Positions 32,898-43,216 of a stretch of 56,636 bases of DNA are shown piece after piece. A program made the position numbers and the translations under genes. Within the stretch, counting starts at the first letter, position 1. Every line of letters starts with the position of its first letter. The stretch comes from Candidatus Sulfopaludibacter sp. SbA3. Its GTDB lineage: Bacteria > Acidobacteriota > Terriglobia > Bryobacterales > Bryobacteraceae. The DNA is taken from the NCBI GenBank assembly GCA_945893365.1, contig CAMDED010000033.1, positions 1 to 56,636 on the forward strand. The letters are read 5' to 3'. Below the pieces are notes generated by a model. The model made no database searches. It saw only the letters and a program-made list of their open reading frames with translations, and was not told the origin of the DNA.

Positions 32898-33013
32898 GCG
32901 CGAATGCGGGTCGCTCACGCGGGGAAACGGAGTTCGCGGGGCGCGCCGCAGGAAGGCGCCGCAGGGCCTCCGACGAGGCCGGGCGGCCTGTCCCACAGGG
33001 CCGAGGGGGCGGG

Positions 33014-34186
33014 CTACCGGCGCTCGTTGAGCGCGGCGACGCCCGGCAATTCCATGCCTGAGAGGAACTCGAGGGACGCGCCGCCGCCGGTTGAAATATG
33101 TGAAATCCTGTCCGCGACACCGGCGGATTTGACCGCCTTTTCCGAGTCGCCGCCACCCACTACCGATATCGCTCCCGAATCGGCAACCGCCTTGGCTATC
33201 GCGACCGTGCCGCGATCGAACGGAGGCTTTTCGAAGACTCCCATCGGACCATTCCAAACGACCATCTTCGAAGCGCTAACGATACTGGCGTAGTCGGCAA
33301 CCGTGCGCGGTCCGATGTCGAGACCGATCATGCCGTCCGGAATGATGTCGACAATCTTGAATTCCGCACCGGCTACAATCTCCGCGGCCACGACGTGATC
33401 GACCGGCAGCACAAGCTTGTCTCCCGATTCCGCCATCAATTCCCCGGCAAGATCGAGCTTGTCGTCTTCCACGAGCGATTTACCAATAGAGACGCCTTGG
33501 GCTTTGAGGAACGTGTACGCCATCGCGCCTCCGATCAGCAGACGATCGACGATCTTCATGAGATTCGCGATGACTTCGATCTTGTCGGAAACCTTTGCCC
33601 CGCCCAGAATCGCAATGCACGGGCGCGGCGGATTCTTCGTAGCCAGCGTGAGGTACTTGAGCTCCTGCTCCATCAAGAGGCCGGCGGCGCCTTGAGACAC
33701 AAACTTCACCATGCCGACCGTCGAGGCATGGGCCCGGTGCGCGGAGCCGAACGCATCGTTCACGTACAGGTCGCAGAGCGCGGCCAATTGCCGCGAGAAG
33801 GCCTCGTCGTTTTGTTCTTCCTCGGCGTGGAATCGCAGATTTTCGAGGAGCAACACCTCGCTTGGCGCAGGCTTCATGGCCTCAACCTCGGAGCCAACAC
33901 AATCGGGCGCCATTCGGACAGGGCGACCGAGAAGCTCTTCGAGCCGTTTCGCGATGGGCTTTAGACTCATCTCCGCGTTCGGCTTCCCCTTGGGACGCCC
34001 GAGGTGCGACGCGAGAATCAGCCCCGCACCGTGATCGAGAGCGTACTGAATCGTGGGGATCGACGCCTTGATGCGCTTGTCGCTCGTGATTTCCCGGCCG
34101 CCATTCGAGAGCGGAACGTTGAAATCGACGCGCACGAAGACGCGTTTTCCTTGAAGATCGAGATCCTTAATCGACAACTTTGACAT
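33014..34186 (-). CDS. pgk: Phosphoglycerate kinase
   Basis: This 390-residue protein is full length. The substrate signature [15 protein letters not shown] lies near the start, with [37 protein letters not shown], and the nucleotide region [18 protein letters not shown] and [15 protein letters not shown]. It catalyses 1,3-bisphosphoglycerate plus ADP to 3-phosphoglycerate plus ATP in glycolysis. It is convergent with the M24 peptidase; the 116-base gap holds GC hairpins without a T-tract. No gap gene precedes it here. Confidence 0.97.
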   Translation of the reverse strand: MSKLSIKDLDLQGKRVFVRVDFNVPLSNGGREITSDKRIKASIPTIQYALDHGAGLILASHLGRPKGKPNAEMSLKPIAKRLEELLGRPVRMAPDCVGSEVEAMKPAPSEVLLLENLRFHAEEEQNDEAFSRQLAALCDLYVNDAFGSAHRAHASTVGMVKFVSQGAAGLLMEQELKYLTLATKNPPRPCIAILGGAKVSDKIEVIANLMKIVDRLLIGGAMAYTFLKAQGVSIGKSLVEDDKLDLAGELMAESGDKLVLPVDHVVAAEIVAGAEFKIVDIIPDGMIGLDIGPRTVADYASIVSASKMVVWNGPMGVFEKPPFDRGTVAIAKAVADSGAISVVGGGDSEKAVKSAGVADRISHISTGGGASLEFLSGMELPGVAALNERR

Positions 34187-34209
34187 GATTTCAGGTTAGC
34201 AGGCGCGGC

Positions 34210-35526
34210 TCAGAACTCGGAACTCAGGACGTCGTAAAAAATATGTACGCCTTTGAGAAATTCCGAAACCGGAATGCGCTCCTGATCGCTATGCATGGAG
34301 CCGGCGGTCGTGAGATCGAGCACCATGGGCGTGAGGCCGTAAGCGGTAAGTCCCATCATCCGCAGCTTCACCGAATCGGTGCCGTGCGGCACGAGCATCG
34401 GCGTCACGACGGCGTTCGGATGGTGCTTCAGGATGGCCTTGCGGATCGCGTCGAACAGCGGCGTCCGGCTGTTGCTCGCGCCCGGGTCGTCCGGAATGGT
34501 TACGAGCTCGATCGAGATTCGAGGGTCGTTAATGCGGGCCTTCATTTCGGAGATGAACTCTTCCGGGTTCACGCCTGGAAGCAGACGGCAATCGACCGTC
34601 GCCTCGCTGGCGGAAGGAATCACATTGATTTTCGGAGGAGAGCCGACGCCCGAGGTGAGGGACGTGAGAGACGCGGTGTTCACCTGAATCGCCGCCGTGT
34701 ACTTGTTTTGCGCGAGCGGCGCGCCGATATTGCGGATCATCTCGGCGACGACCGGATGAGGCTGCTTCGCGGCCGGCAGGGCAATCGCCTTCCGCAGCGC
34801 ATCGATGAGCGTGACGTTGGCATTGTCCGGGATGGGTTGCGACCCGTGGGCCGCCGTCCCTTTGGCCCGCACGCGCAGCCACACGCTGAGCTTCTCCCCC
34901 ACGGCCACGCCGAAGACAAGTTTATCTTTGGCGAGAATCTCGCGCGAGCCGAAACCGCCCTCGTCGAGAACATATTCGGCGTCTATTTCATTGAAGTGGT
35001 TCTTGATCATCCAGCGGATGCCGAGATGACCGTCCGTCTCCTCATCGGCGGTGGACAGCATCACGATGTCGCGCGCCGGTACCACGCCGGCCTGTTTCAG
35101 GGCGATCAGAGCCATGATGTGCTGGGCGCCGATCCCCTTCATGTCCATGGTCCCGCGGCCCCAGATCAGACCGTCCTGAATGACGGCGGCGAAAGGGTCC
35201 ACTTTCCAGGCAGTACGGTCGACGGGAACGACGTCGAGATGGTTCAACAGCAGGAGCGGCTTCTTTGTCCGGTCGCGTCCGGGGAGCCGCGCCAACAGAT
35301 TCGTCTGGCCGTTGGGACCGCTCGTAAGCAGGCGAACGGGAATGCCGTTCGATTCAAGCACGCTCTTGACGAGATTCGCCGCTTCGACCGTGTTCGCGGG
35401 CGGGTTGATCGACGGGATGCGAACGTAACGCTGGAAAAAATCGAGGGCGGATTTCTCGATGCTCGGCCAATCGGGTTCGGCGGCCGGCATCAGCGAAGCC
35501 GCAAGGAAAAGGGCGAAAAGTCTCAT
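34210..35526 (-). CDS. Exported M20-family metallopeptidase/deacylase
   Basis: This is a 438-residue protein with a short signal peptide (MRLFALFLAASLMPAAEPD). The M20 motifs are LLLLNHLDVVPVD (first His/Asp pair), WGRGTMDMKGIGAQ (bridging Asp), STADEETDG (catalytic Glu pair), VLDEGG, and a C-terminal VPHGTDSVKLR with MHSDQERI (last His). The dimerisation domain lies between ~residues 200 and 310. It hydrolyses amide bonds of small peptides or acyl amino acids. The ATG overlaps the stop of the GlcNAc-kinase-like gene (ATGA). Confidence 0.88.
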   Translation of the reverse strand: MRLFALFLAASLMPAAEPDWPSIEKSALDFFQRYVRIPSINPPANTVEAANLVKSVLESNGIPVRLLTSGPNGQTNLLARLPGRDRTKKPLLLLNHLDVVPVDRTAWKVDPFAAVIQDGLIWGRGTMDMKGIGAQHIMALIALKQAGVVPARDIVMLSTADEETDGHLGIRWMIKNHFNEIDAEYVLDEGGFGSREILAKDKLVFGVAVGEKLSVWLRVRAKGTAAHGSQPIPDNANVTLIDALRKAIALPAAKQPHPVVAEMIRNIGAPLAQNKYTAAIQVNTASLTSLTSGVGSPPKINVIPSASEATVDCRLLPGVNPEEFISEMKARINDPRISIELVTIPDDPGASNSRTPLFDAIRKAILKHHPNAVVTPMLVPHGTDSVKLRMMGLTAYGLTPMVLDLTTAGSMHSDQERIPVSEFLKGVHIFYDVLSSEF

Positions 35527-36476
35527 TCTTTGAACTCCGGAACATTCTCTAAAACGGGATCGAGGCCGGCAGCGTGGTAGGCCTGGAGAAGAGCGCCGGC
35601 GGCGGGTCCGAAAATGGGTGGACCACAACGGTTGCCCTCTTCGAGCTCCGTTAGCGCACGAAACCTCTCCCGCACCATGCTACTGCGAAACACGCCGCCA
35701 ATGTAGGCGACGGCTACGGGATCGCCGGTCCGCCAAAGCTGCATCCGAACGGAAGCGCTCAGCGCGGCGAGCTGTTGCGCGGCCGCATGCAGGATGTCGC
35801 GCGCGACCCGGTCTCCGTTCAACCCGGCTTCATCCACGAGCTTCGCGAACGCGGCAATCCTGGGGCGCGGATAATCCGAAGTGTAGAAGCGGTGGAGGAG
35901 ATCATTGGCGTCGGCGGCTCCCGTTTCCGCGAGCAGCATCGGATGAAGCGCGGTCTCCGGTCCCCATCCTTCCTCGTGCCGAAGGGCGGCCCGAAGAGCC
36001 TGGCGCGTGATGTCGAACGCGCCGCCTTCGTCTCCGAAGACGTAGCCCCAGCCGCCGACTCGCGCTGTCCTGCCGGCGGCATCGCGGCCAAAGGAGATGG
36101 ACCCGGTTCCGGCAATAGTGATGATTCCCGGTTTACCCGCGGTCGCGCCCGACAGCGCAATCACGGCATCCGTAGTGACCGTAAGAGAAGGCGTCTCGAG
36201 AATCCGACCCAGAATCGCGTGCTTGTCGTCCGGCCCACCGCTCATGCCGAAGCATGCCGCCTCAAATTGCGGCCGGGCAGTTGCTTTAAGACCGGCGTGT
36301 TCGAGCGCGCGGGAGACGCATTCCCGCACCGCGAGCGTCAGTTTTTCGCGCCCTTCAGAAGCTCCCACGTGGTTGCAGGGACCCGCGCTGCCGGTTCCAA
36401 GAATGCGCCCGGTATCGCCGCCGACCAGAGCGGTCGTACTCGATTGGCCGCCGTCAACGCCGAGAAAGAGTCTCAT
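35523..36476 (-). CDS. BadF/BadG/BcrA/BcrD ATPase-family protein, N-acetylglucosamine kinase-like
   Basis: This 317-residue protein has the actin-like ATPase fold. The phosphate-1 loop is LGVDGGQSSTTALV near the start, phosphate-2 lies in IITIAGTGSISFGRD, and the closing GGVFRSSMVRERF and the Cys/Gly-rich NHVGASEG loop are NAGK-like. It probably phosphorylates an amino sugar such as GlcNAc salvaged from the cell wall. The frame opens upstream, but ATG 36476 overlaps the glycosyltransferase stop (TAATG), giving coupling. Confidence 0.82.
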   Translation of the reverse strand: MRLFLGVDGGQSSTTALVGGDTGRILGTGSAGPCNHVGASEGREKLTLAVRECVSRALEHAGLKATARPQFEAACFGMSGGPDDKHAILGRILETPSLTVTTDAVIALSGATAGKPGIITIAGTGSISFGRDAAGRTARVGGWGYVFGDEGGAFDITRQALRAALRHEEGWGPETALHPMLLAETGAADANDLLHRFYTSDYPRPRIAAFAKLVDEAGLNGDRVARDILHAAAQQLAALSASVRMQLWRTGDPVAVAYIGGVFRSSMVRERFRALTELEEGNRCGPPIFGPAAGALLQAYHAAGLDPVLENVPEFKE

Positions 36477-38683
36477 TATCGAATCCGGTACAGGCGTGCG
36501 GGCCCGTAGTCGCCAATAGCCACCATACCCCAAGCCGCACTGTTCTTGAAATCATCGGCTCCGAAGTTCTCGTCGTTCACCAGGACGTAGTGGACGCCAC
36601 GCGCCTTGAGTTCACGGGTGGCCCCGCGGCGAAGGCTCCCCGCGATACCGGCATCAATCACTACGGGCGCATCCGAGAGAGTGCGCCATACACCCCGTTC
36701 GTCTTGCCCTTCAAGTTTCAGCTTGAGATTGGTTTGATCGGGCGAGCACTCGAGGACCACGCTATTCACCGTCTCCATTCGTGCGAGGTCCACCTCGACG
36801 AACATGCCCGGAGAGGCGGCCTGCCAGGAACGCCAGCGCGTCACGGGATTGTTGTCGAAGGCGAGTTGAACGTCCCAGGGAAACGGCTGGGCTCGCAGCC
36901 GCCACTGGGGCGCACGGTCGAGTTCACGCGCGGCATGGAGGATACGGAACTCGTTCACGCTCCATTGCTCACTAGTCCCGCTCGCGGTCAGAACGACGCG
37001 CAGCCTGCTCACGGAAGCCGTGGAAAATGTGAAGCGGAGACGCGATACCGGCGGGTTCGAGATAGGCGTCAAGAGAAAGTCGCGAAGCAACTCGTTCGAT
37101 GCGGAACGGTAGTCGACCAGGATCTCCCGCGCTGTATAGGCCTCCGCCGGCGTATTGAAGGCGAAAATGCGCCCTCCCGGAGGGACCAGTCTTTCTATCA
37201 TTCGGGCGATCCCGTACTCCTCCATCGCGTAAGTCAGGTAAGCGTCCTCCGGTTGGATGCGGAGCGCGGCGCGCCAAGGTATGTTGTGCAGCCGCCAGCA
37301 ATGCGGATGCCCATGGATTTCCTGAACCTGGGGCCAGGATGCGAGCGCATGCGCGAGCACCAGAACGGCGGCGGCGGAGCCCGATGCCGTGAGCGTCATC
37401 GCCATCGAGAGACAGAGAAAGGGCAGCGCGGGAAGCAGGAATCTCACGTCAGTGTTGAATGGATACGGGATCGCGAAGACGGCGGCGACGGCGAGAAACT
37501 GCCGGCCCGCCCTCCAGCGCAGCGCGAGGAGCGCGAGGGGAGCGAGCAGGAACAGAGGTCCCATGACGCCGCCGAGTTTATGCCCGAGCGTGGCTTCCAG
37601 AGGGAAATCACGCCAGCCATTCAAGAGCTGACTACGCCGTAACAGGCCGTATTCCTTTTCGAACGAGATGTGAAAGTACGGGTTGGGGAACAGGCTGTTC
37701 AGAAACGGCGCGAATGGGTTTTGAAACCAGAGTGTGTTCCTTACCAGCCAAGGGATCATGACTATAAGCGCGCACGCCGAAATCACGGCGGCCGGCTTAA
37801 GGACGGAGACGAAACTCCGCGGCCGCATCTTCCAAACCACGAAACCCAACGCGAAAGGTACGCCGATAAAGGCAGTGTACTTGGCGGCAAAGCCGAATCC
37901 GGCGAGCAACCCGATAGGGACGAAAAATGCGAAACGGCGCTCCGCGTCCCAGATCTGAAGGAGATAGAACAGCGTGAAGGCGAAGGTGGCGACCGCGAGG
38001 TCGTTGTAGGCGCTCGTGCCGGTGATTCCCGCGACGGGCGCGATGTAGAAGAACAGAGCGCCGCAGACGCCCGCGGCCGGAATCCCCACACGCCTGGAAT
38101 AGCAGATCATCAGGAGCGGCAGCGTAGTGAGAAAGCAAAAGTGCACCATCGACGCGGCTGAATGCCTGCCGAGCGAGAACGCGAACAGATACAGCATGTC
38201 GACGCCGTTCGAGATGGCGGCGTACATGTTGTCCGTAATGTGAGACAGCCGATGCTCGCGAAGATACCGTGAGATGAGGCCCAGATGATAGGTTGCGCCA
38301 TCGGGGCTGTGTTCGGGCGCCATCGCGTTTAGGAAATAGAGCGCAAAGTAGACGCCAAACACAGCCGCGAACAGGAGTTTCCAGCGTGGACTCGGAGGAT
38401 TCGGCAGCGTGGGCCGCGGGACTCCCGGCGTCCGCCTGAAGCGGGAAGCGGCGAGAAGAATGACCACTCCGGTCCAAAGGAAGACGCCTTTCCGGGCGAA
38501 GCCTGCGGCGGCGAGCAGGAAAGTGAGAGTGCTCAGCAGCGGCGCGCCTAAAACGAACCCGATTAGCGCGTGCTCTTCGCGGTAGAGGCGAATCGACAGG
38601 GCGCGCAGAAGGGCCCGTCCGAGGGAGGACATCACGGCGATGGTGAATGCCGCGCCAAACAGGAGGTAAAAGACGGCGCGCAT
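36476..38683 (-). CDS. Polytopic membrane glycosyltransferase-like protein with C-terminal F5/8C-like domain
   Basis: This is a 735-residue protein. Roughly a dozen transmembrane helices fill residues 1-460. A conserved loop acid lies in NAMAPEHSPDGATYHLGLI after the first helices, as in GT-C enzymes of the PMT/ArnT kind. The C-terminal ~270 residues are soluble. They hold a discoidin-like segment (SVNEFRILHAARELDRAP, DNNPVTRWRSWQAASPGMFV, VNSVVLECSPDQ) and a short end domain. It probably moves sugars from lipid carriers to an outside acceptor, which the extra domain may bind. It is coupled on both sides by overlapping stop/start codons. Confidence 0.7.
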   Translation of the reverse strand: MRAVFYLLFGAAFTIAVMSSLGRALLRALSIRLYREEHALIGFVLGAPLLSTLTFLLAAAGFARKGVFLWTGVVILLAASRFRRTPGVPRPTLPNPPSPRWKLLFAAVFGVYFALYFLNAMAPEHSPDGATYHLGLISRYLREHRLSHITDNMYAAISNGVDMLYLFAFSLGRHSAASMVHFCFLTTLPLLMICYSRRVGIPAAGVCGALFFYIAPVAGITGTSAYNDLAVATFAFTLFYLLQIWDAERRFAFFVPIGLLAGFGFAAKYTAFIGVPFALGFVVWKMRPRSFVSVLKPAAVISACALIVMIPWLVRNTLWFQNPFAPFLNSLFPNPYFHISFEKEYGLLRRSQLLNGWRDFPLEATLGHKLGGVMGPLFLLAPLALLALRWRAGRQFLAVAAVFAIPYPFNTDVRFLLPALPFLCLSMAMTLTASGSAAAVLVLAHALASWPQVQEIHGHPHCWRLHNIPWRAALRIQPEDAYLTYAMEEYGIARMIERLVPPGGRIFAFNTPAEAYTAREILVDYRSASNELLRDFLLTPISNPPVSRLRFTFSTASVSRLRVVLTASGTSEQWSVNEFRILHAARELDRAPQWRLRAQPFPWDVQLAFDNNPVTRWRSWQAASPGMFVEVDLARMETVNSVVLECSPDQTNLKLKLEGQDERGVWRTLSDAPVVIDAGIAGSLRRGATRELKARGVHYVLVNDENFGADDFKNSAAWGMVAIGDYGPARLYRIR

Positions 38684-39267
38684 CAGGGCTTGAACCCCGC
38701 GCCGATCATGATAAAGCCCAGATCTACACCCTCCCCGTAGCGGAGGGTCTTGTCCGGCTCCGCAGTCAGGATTGCGATTTCCCCCGCCCGCAGCAGAGTT
38801 GACGGCACGGGTTTTTCGAAGGTCTTCGTGCCCGGCGTGGCGTACCTGACCTTATCGAGGATGCGGCCGTTCACTGCGAAGGTGATCACGATCGGACCGG
38901 TCTTCGACAACAGTGCCTCGGGAACCGCGAAATTCATGACAAACCGGAGGCCGTCCCCGCCGGGCACGGAGACCCGGATCGCCGGTCTGCGCCACGCCCA
39001 GCGCCAAAGCGCTCCCTCGACGGCAGGGGCGATGTCCCTGACGATATAAGAGGGAGCGTCCACGGCGTTCATCTCAATAAAGCCGAGCAGCGCACCTGCT
39101 TCAAGAGGTGGAAGCGGCGCGCTTTGAGGGGGCGGTGGATAGGAGGCGGGATCGCGGGCGCAGCCAGCAATCGACAGCAGGAGAAGGAAAACTAGAGCAC
39201 CCCAATACAAGCATGAAATTATAGCAGCCCGGCGCCGCTTGACATAGGGGACGGGGGTATTTATCAT
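38683..39267 (-). CDS. Lipoprotein of unknown function
   Basis: This 194-residue protein has a lipobox LLSIAGC (Cys36) after a basic N-region and hydrophobic stretch, then a Pro-rich linker ([13 protein letters not shown]) and a beta-rich body. The family is not recognised. It is the first gene of the minus-strand operon with the membrane glycosyltransferase, whose start overlaps its stop (TGATG). The ATG at 39267 lies inside the divergent CopA promoter; a TTG at 39210 would give a shorter signal peptide and is a real alternative. Confidence 0.65.
   Translation of the reverse strand: MINTPVPYVKRRRAAIISCLYWGALVFLLLLSIAGCARDPASYPPPPQSAPLPPLEAGALLGFIEMNAVDAPSYIVRDIAPAVEGALWRWAWRRPAIRVSVPGGDGLRFVMNFAVPEALLSKTGPIVITFAVNGRILDKVRYATPGTKTFEKPVPSTLLRAGEIAILTAEPDKTLRYGEGVDLGFIMIGAGFKP
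39239..39267 (+). promoter_or_regulatory. Sigma70-type promoter of the copper ATPase
   Basis: A perfect TTGACA at 39239-39244, a 17-base spacer, and TATCAT at 39262-39267. Start of transcription is predicted near 39273-39275, giving a very short leader before the ATG at 39285. The spacer contains the first G-tract operator repeat. Confidence 0.7.
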
Positions 39268-39284
39268 ATAGGGGTAGGGGGTAT
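39244..39284. promoter_or_regulatory. Twin G-tract operator repeats, probable CsoR sites
   Basis: Two 17-base direct repeats, ATAGGGGACGGGGGTAT at 39244-39260 and ATAGGGGTAGGGGGTAT at 39268-39284, are spaced 24 bases apart and differ at two positions. A/T-flanked G tracts ending GGGGGTAT match the style of CsoR/RcnR operators. One overlaps the promoter spacer and the other the transcription start, an arrangement suited to repression by the CsoR-type protein encoded two genes on. Confidence 0.7.
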
Positions 39285-41642
39285 ATGATGGCCAAGGATG
39301 GCAAGTTCGCCGAGATCGCGATTCCGATTGAAGGGATGCATTGCGCCTCGTGCCAGTCGCACATCGCGACCGCGCTTACGCAATTGCCGGGAGTCCAGAC
39401 CGCGGGCGTCAGTCTCGTTGCGCGGCAAGCGGCGGTGACGTACGATCCCGCGGTCACGTCTCCGGAGACGCTGGTTGGAGCGATTCGCCGAGCGGGCTAT
39501 GGCGCAGACCTGCCCTCGGCGGCAAGGACGGATTTCGAACGCCAGGAATTGCGGGAGAAAGCCGGAGCCGCCGAGTACCGGAGCCTGCGCATGAAAGCGT
39601 CAGTCAGTCTCGCGGCTGCCGGGATCGCCATGTGGCTTTCCATGCCTCTGATGAACGCGGGCGGCCACGCCGGCGGCTCCCACGCGGCCGATCCCTTTCT
39701 CGACTGGGCGATGCGAACGGTGGACCCGCTCGTCTCCGCCCTCTTCCCGTGGCTCTACCGTCTGGACGCGGACCTGCTTCGTTTCACGCTTCTGGCAATC
39801 ACCGCGACGCTCATGGCGGGGCCCGGGCGTCACTTCTACGTTCGCGCCTGGGCCGCGTTGAGACGGCGAAGAGCGGACATGAACACACTGATCGCCACGG
39901 GAACCGGAGCGGCGTTCGTTTTCTCGCTCGCCGCGACCATTGCGCCTTCATGGTTCGAAGCGAGAGGCGTGCGGCCGGATGTCTACTTTGAAGCAGTGGC
40001 GGTCATCCTGGCGCTGGTGCTGACGGGGAGCGCTCTCGAGAGCCGGGCGCGGACGGAGACCACGGCCGCGCTTCGCAAACTGGTCTCGCTGCAGCCGCGC
40101 ACGGCAAATGTGATTCACAACCTGATTGAGCGCGAGGTTCCTCTCGAAGGGGTGCGGCCGGGCGACATCCTGGTAGTGAGGCCTGGCGAGAGGATTCCGG
40201 TCGATGGTGTGGTGACGGAAGGATCGAGCGCGGTGGATGAGTCGATGCTCACAGGCGAGCCGATGCCGGTCGAGAAGCGCTTGGGCGGCACGGTTTTCGG
40301 AGGCACATTCAATCGAATGGGAGCGTTCCGGTTTCGGGCGACGGCCTCGGGAAGCGACGGAGTGCTGGCACGCATCGTCAGGTTGATGCAGCAGGCTCAA
40401 GGGTCGAAGGCGGCGATCGAGCGGCTGGCGGACCGCGGCAGCGCCGTGTTCGTACCCGCGGTGCTCGCAATCTCGGCCGTTACGTGGCTGGTATGGCGTT
40501 TGGCCGCGCCGGAGGAACCCGTGGCGCGCGCTTTCGCCGCGGCGATCGCCGTGTTGATCATCGCCTGTCCCTGCGCGATGGGGCTCGCCGTGCCTACGGC
40601 CGTAATGGTGGCGGCGGGAAGGGGCGCGGCAGGGGGCATTCTGATCAAAGGAGGCGAAACGATCGAGCGGCTGGCAAGGCTGAAGACCGTATTGTTCGAC
40701 AAGACGGGAACCTTGACCGAGGGACGCCCGCGAGTGACGGACGCGATCGGAAGCGAGGAGCAGCTTGGACGGGTGGCCTCTCTGGAAGCGCTGTCCGAGC
40801 ATCCTCTGGCCGAGGCGATCGTGGCGTATGCAAAGGATCGAGGGCTGGCCTCCGGGGAGGTCAGGGGATTTCGAACCACGCCGGGACTGGGTGCGTCGGG
40901 GACCGTGGGGGGCATGGAAGTGATCGTGGGCCGCGAGAGTTTCCTGCGGGACGCGGGCATCGCTTGCGAGGCGCTGGATGCGGACGCGGCCCGTCTCGAA
41001 GGAGAAGGGAAAACCGTAATGTTCGCGGGAACGGACGGACAGGCTTCCGTACTCTTCGCCGTGGCCGATCCGGTCAAGCCGGTTTCCGCATCCGCGATCC
41101 GCACCTTGAGCGGGATGGGCGTGGATGTCTGGATGCTGACGGGCGATCGCGAGGCTGCCGCCCGCAAGGCCGGGGAAACTCTGGGTATCACGAAGATCGT
41201 GGCGGGCGTTCTGCCGGAAGGAAAGGTGGATGAAGTGAAACGCGCGCAGGCCGGGGGCCGGATGGTCGCGATGGTGGGCGACGGCGTAAACGACGCGCCG
41301 GCTCTGGCTCAGGCGGATGTGGGGATCGCGATGGCGTCGGGTTCCGATATCGCCATCGAAGCGGCCGATGTAACGCTCTTGCGCGGCGATCCCAGGGATG
41401 TGGCAGCGGCGATCGGGCTCGCCAGGGCGGCGATGCGGATCATGAAGCAAAATTTGTTTTGGGCTTTTTTCTACAACGTGGCGGGCATTCCAATCGCGGC
41501 GGGCGCGCTCTATCCCGTATTCGGCCTGTCGCTGAGCCCGGTGCTCGCCAGCCTGGCGATGGCGTTGAGTTCGGTGAGCGTGGTCTCGAATAGCCTGAGG
41601 CTGCGGCGGTTTCGGTTCGAGCACGCCGGAGGAAGACAGTGA
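39285..41642 (+). CDS. copA: Copper-translocating P1B-type ATPase
   Basis: This is a 785-residue protein. The N-terminal heavy-metal domain has GMHCASC (Cys20, Cys23). Six to eight membrane helices carry the metal-site CPC (Cys428-Pro-Cys430). The actuator loop LTGEPMP, phosphorylation site DKTGTLTEG (Asp472), HP motif in [12 protein letters not shown], and hinge [19 protein letters not shown] are all intact. It exports Cu(I) from the cytoplasm using ATP. A second ATG is 3 bases downstream. The stop overlaps the csoR start (GTGA). Two G-tract operators and a sigma70 promoter lie just upstream, so copper-dependent derepression is likely. Confidence 0.94.
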   Translation: MMAKDGKFAEIAIPIEGMHCASCQSHIATALTQLPGVQTAGVSLVARQAAVTYDPAVTSPETLVGAIRRAGYGADLPSAARTDFERQELREKAGAAEYRSLRMKASVSLAAAGIAMWLSMPLMNAGGHAGGSHAADPFLDWAMRTVDPLVSALFPWLYRLDADLLRFTLLAITATLMAGPGRHFYVRAWAALRRRRADMNTLIATGTGAAFVFSLAATIAPSWFEARGVRPDVYFEAVAVILALVLTGSALESRARTETTAALRKLVSLQPRTANVIHNLIEREVPLEGVRPGDILVVRPGERIPVDGVVTEGSSAVDESMLTGEPMPVEKRLGGTVFGGTFNRMGAFRFRATASGSDGVLARIVRLMQQAQGSKAAIERLADRGSAVFVPAVLAISAVTWLVWRLAAPEEPVARAFAAAIAVLIIACPCAMGLAVPTAVMVAAGRGAAGGILIKGGETIERLARLKTVLFDKTGTLTEGRPRVTDAIGSEEQLGRVASLEALSEHPLAEAIVAYAKDRGLASGEVRGFRTTPGLGASGTVGGMEVIVGRESFLRDAGIACEALDADAARLEGEGKTVMFAGTDGQASVLFAVADPVKPVSASAIRTLSGMGVDVWMLTGDREAAARKAGETLGITKIVAGVLPEGKVDEVKRAQAGGRMVAMVGDGVNDAPALAQADVGIAMASGSDIAIEAADVTLLRGDPRDVAAAIGLARAAMRIMKQNLFWAFFYNVAGIPIAAGALYPVFGLSLSPVLASLAMALSSVSVVSNSLRLRRFRFEHAGGRQ

Positions 41643-41986
41643 CGCCCAAGAAGCTCGATGCCGCGGCCTGCGGCTGTGAAGTGCGCAACGACGAGCGGAA
41701 GGCTACCGCCGTCGATCCGGAGATCCGGACTTCGAATCTGAAGCGGCTGCGCCGCATCGAAGGGCAAGTGCGCGGGCTGCAGAAAATGGTGGAGGAAGAC
41801 CGGTACTGCGCCGATATCCTAGTGCAAATTTCGAGCGTCCAGGAGGCTCTCCACGCGGTGGGGCGGGCGCTCATGCGAAACCATCTGAGGCACTGCGCGG
41901 CGCAGGCGATATCGAAGGGCTCTCCGGCCGAGGCGGAGGCGATGTACGACGAACTGCTGAATCTGATCTACCGGCATTCGCGGTGA
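41639..41986 (+). CDS. csoR: CsoR-family copper-sensing transcriptional repressor
   Basis: This 115-residue four-helix protein of the CsoR/RcnR (DUF156) family has the Cu(I) ligands Cys57, His82 and Cys86. The spacings of 25 and 4 residues equal those of the Mycobacterium tuberculosis CsoR site. The DNA-contact region [17 protein letters not shown] is intact. GTG 41639 overlaps the copA stop, and its own stop overlaps the next gene start. It should bind the G-tract repeats at 39244-39284 and release them on binding copper. Confidence 0.92.
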   Translation: MTPKKLDAAACGCEVRNDERKATAVDPEIRTSNLKRLRRIEGQVRGLQKMVEEDRYCADILVQISSVQEALHAVGRALMRNHLRHCAAQAISKGSPAEAEAMYDELLNLIYRHSR

Positions 41987-43149
41987 GCGGCGCGTTCGAC
42001 GCCTTCGACGCGATCGTGATCGGCGGCGGCGCGGCGGGCCTGATGTGCGGGATCGCCGCGGGGCGCCGCGGCCGGCGGGTCGCGCTGATCGAACACTCCT
42101 CGGATATCGGGAAGAAAATCCTGATCTCGGGCGGAGGGCGATGTAACTTCACGAACCTCCATTGCTCGCCGCGGAATTTTCTGTCGGCGAATCCGCACTT
42201 CGCAAAGTCCGCGCTCGCGCGTTACACGCCGGCGGACTTCATCGCGATGGTCGAAAAGCATCGCATTCCCTATCACGAAAAGACGCTCGGCCAATTGTTC
42301 TGCGATCGCTCGGCCCACGATATCGTAGGAATGCTGCGAAGCGAGTGCGGCGAGGCGGGTGTGCGAATCGTAACCGGATGCGAAGTGAGCGAAGTGAGAC
42401 GGCCCGGTGAGTTTGTGGTGAAGAGCAGCCGTGGTGAATTCCACGCTCCGGCGCTCGTGATCGCGACCGGCGGCCTCTCCATCCCAAAGACGGGCGCAAC
42501 GGATTTGGGATACCGCGTGGCGAAGCAGTTCGGCGTCAAGGTACGCGCTTGCCGGCCGGCGCTCACGCCGCTGCTGGTTAGCGGTTACGCGGAAATTAGC
42601 GGAGTCTCAGCCGAGGTCGTCGCGGCCGCCGGGGATCGGGAGTTTCGCGAGCGGATGCTGTTCACACATCGGGGACTGAGCGGGCCGGCGATCCTGCAGG
42701 TCTCGTCCTACTGGGAGCCGGGGGCGGTCGTGCGTATCGACCTGCTGCCCGAGGTGGAGATTTTAGCGGAGCTTATCGCGCGGCGAAGTGAGAGGACGGA
42801 GACGAAGACTATCGTTGCAGCGCACCTCCCCAGGCGGTTGGCCGATCTGTGGTTCGAGCGCAACGCCGTGTCGAAGCCGGTGACGACGGCCTCCGACAGA
42901 GAACTGGAACGGCTGGCTGAGGGGCTTCACAACTGGGAGATTTTGCCGCGTGGCGTTGAGGGCTATGAGAAAGCCGAGGTGACGGCGGGCGGCGTGGACA
43001 CGGATGAGCTGTCGGCCAGGACTTTCGAGTCGAAAGCGGCGCCTGGCCTGTACTTCATAGGAGAGGTCGTGGATGTGACCGGGCACCTCGGCGGATTCAA
43101 TTTTCAGTGGGCGTGGGCTTCGGGCCACGCCGCCGGAGAATCCCTGTAA
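41983..43149 (+). CDS. BaiN/HI0933-family FAD-dependent oxidoreductase
   Basis: This 388-residue flavoprotein has the dinucleotide-binding motif VIGGGAAGLMCGIAAGRRGR near residue 10. Family signatures GKKILISGGGRCNFTN and LFCDRSAHDIVGML follow, with IATGGLSIPKTGATDLGYR in the middle and a C-terminal VVDVTGHLGGFNFQWAWASG. GTG 41983 overlaps the csoR stop, so it is cotranscribed with the copper genes. Members include BaiN-like enoate reductases; a link to copper or redox stress is only contextual. Confidence 0.88.
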   Translation: MSGAFDAFDAIVIGGGAAGLMCGIAAGRRGRRVALIEHSSDIGKKILISGGGRCNFTNLHCSPRNFLSANPHFAKSALARYTPADFIAMVEKHRIPYHEKTLGQLFCDRSAHDIVGMLRSECGEAGVRIVTGCEVSEVRRPGEFVVKSSRGEFHAPALVIATGGLSIPKTGATDLGYRVAKQFGVKVRACRPALTPLLVSGYAEISGVSAEVVAAAGDREFRERMLFTHRGLSGPAILQVSSYWEPGAVVRIDLLPEVEILAELIARRSERTETKTIVAAHLPRRLADLWFERNAVSKPVTTASDRELERLAEGLHNWEILPRGVEGYEKAEVTAGGVDTDELSARTFESKAAPGLYFIGEVVDVTGHLGGFNFQWAWASGHAAGESL

Positions 43150-43216
43150 GGGAAGCGGACGCCACCGCGACAGCGATTTTGGGTTCGAGCGGTGCCGAAG
43201 CGCCATCGGCGGAAAC

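Noticed and set aside
32898-33013. GC hairpins between the M24 peptidase and pgk (e.g. GGCCTC/GAGGCC) as a bidirectional terminator or third copy of the palindromic element
   Set aside because: No T-tract on either side, and similarity to the element (cctgtcccac) is too short.
39948-41624. 558-codon minus-strand frame opposite the copper ATPase
   Set aside because: The plus strand carries every P-type ATPase motif; the antisense frame is His/Arg-rich without domain signal.
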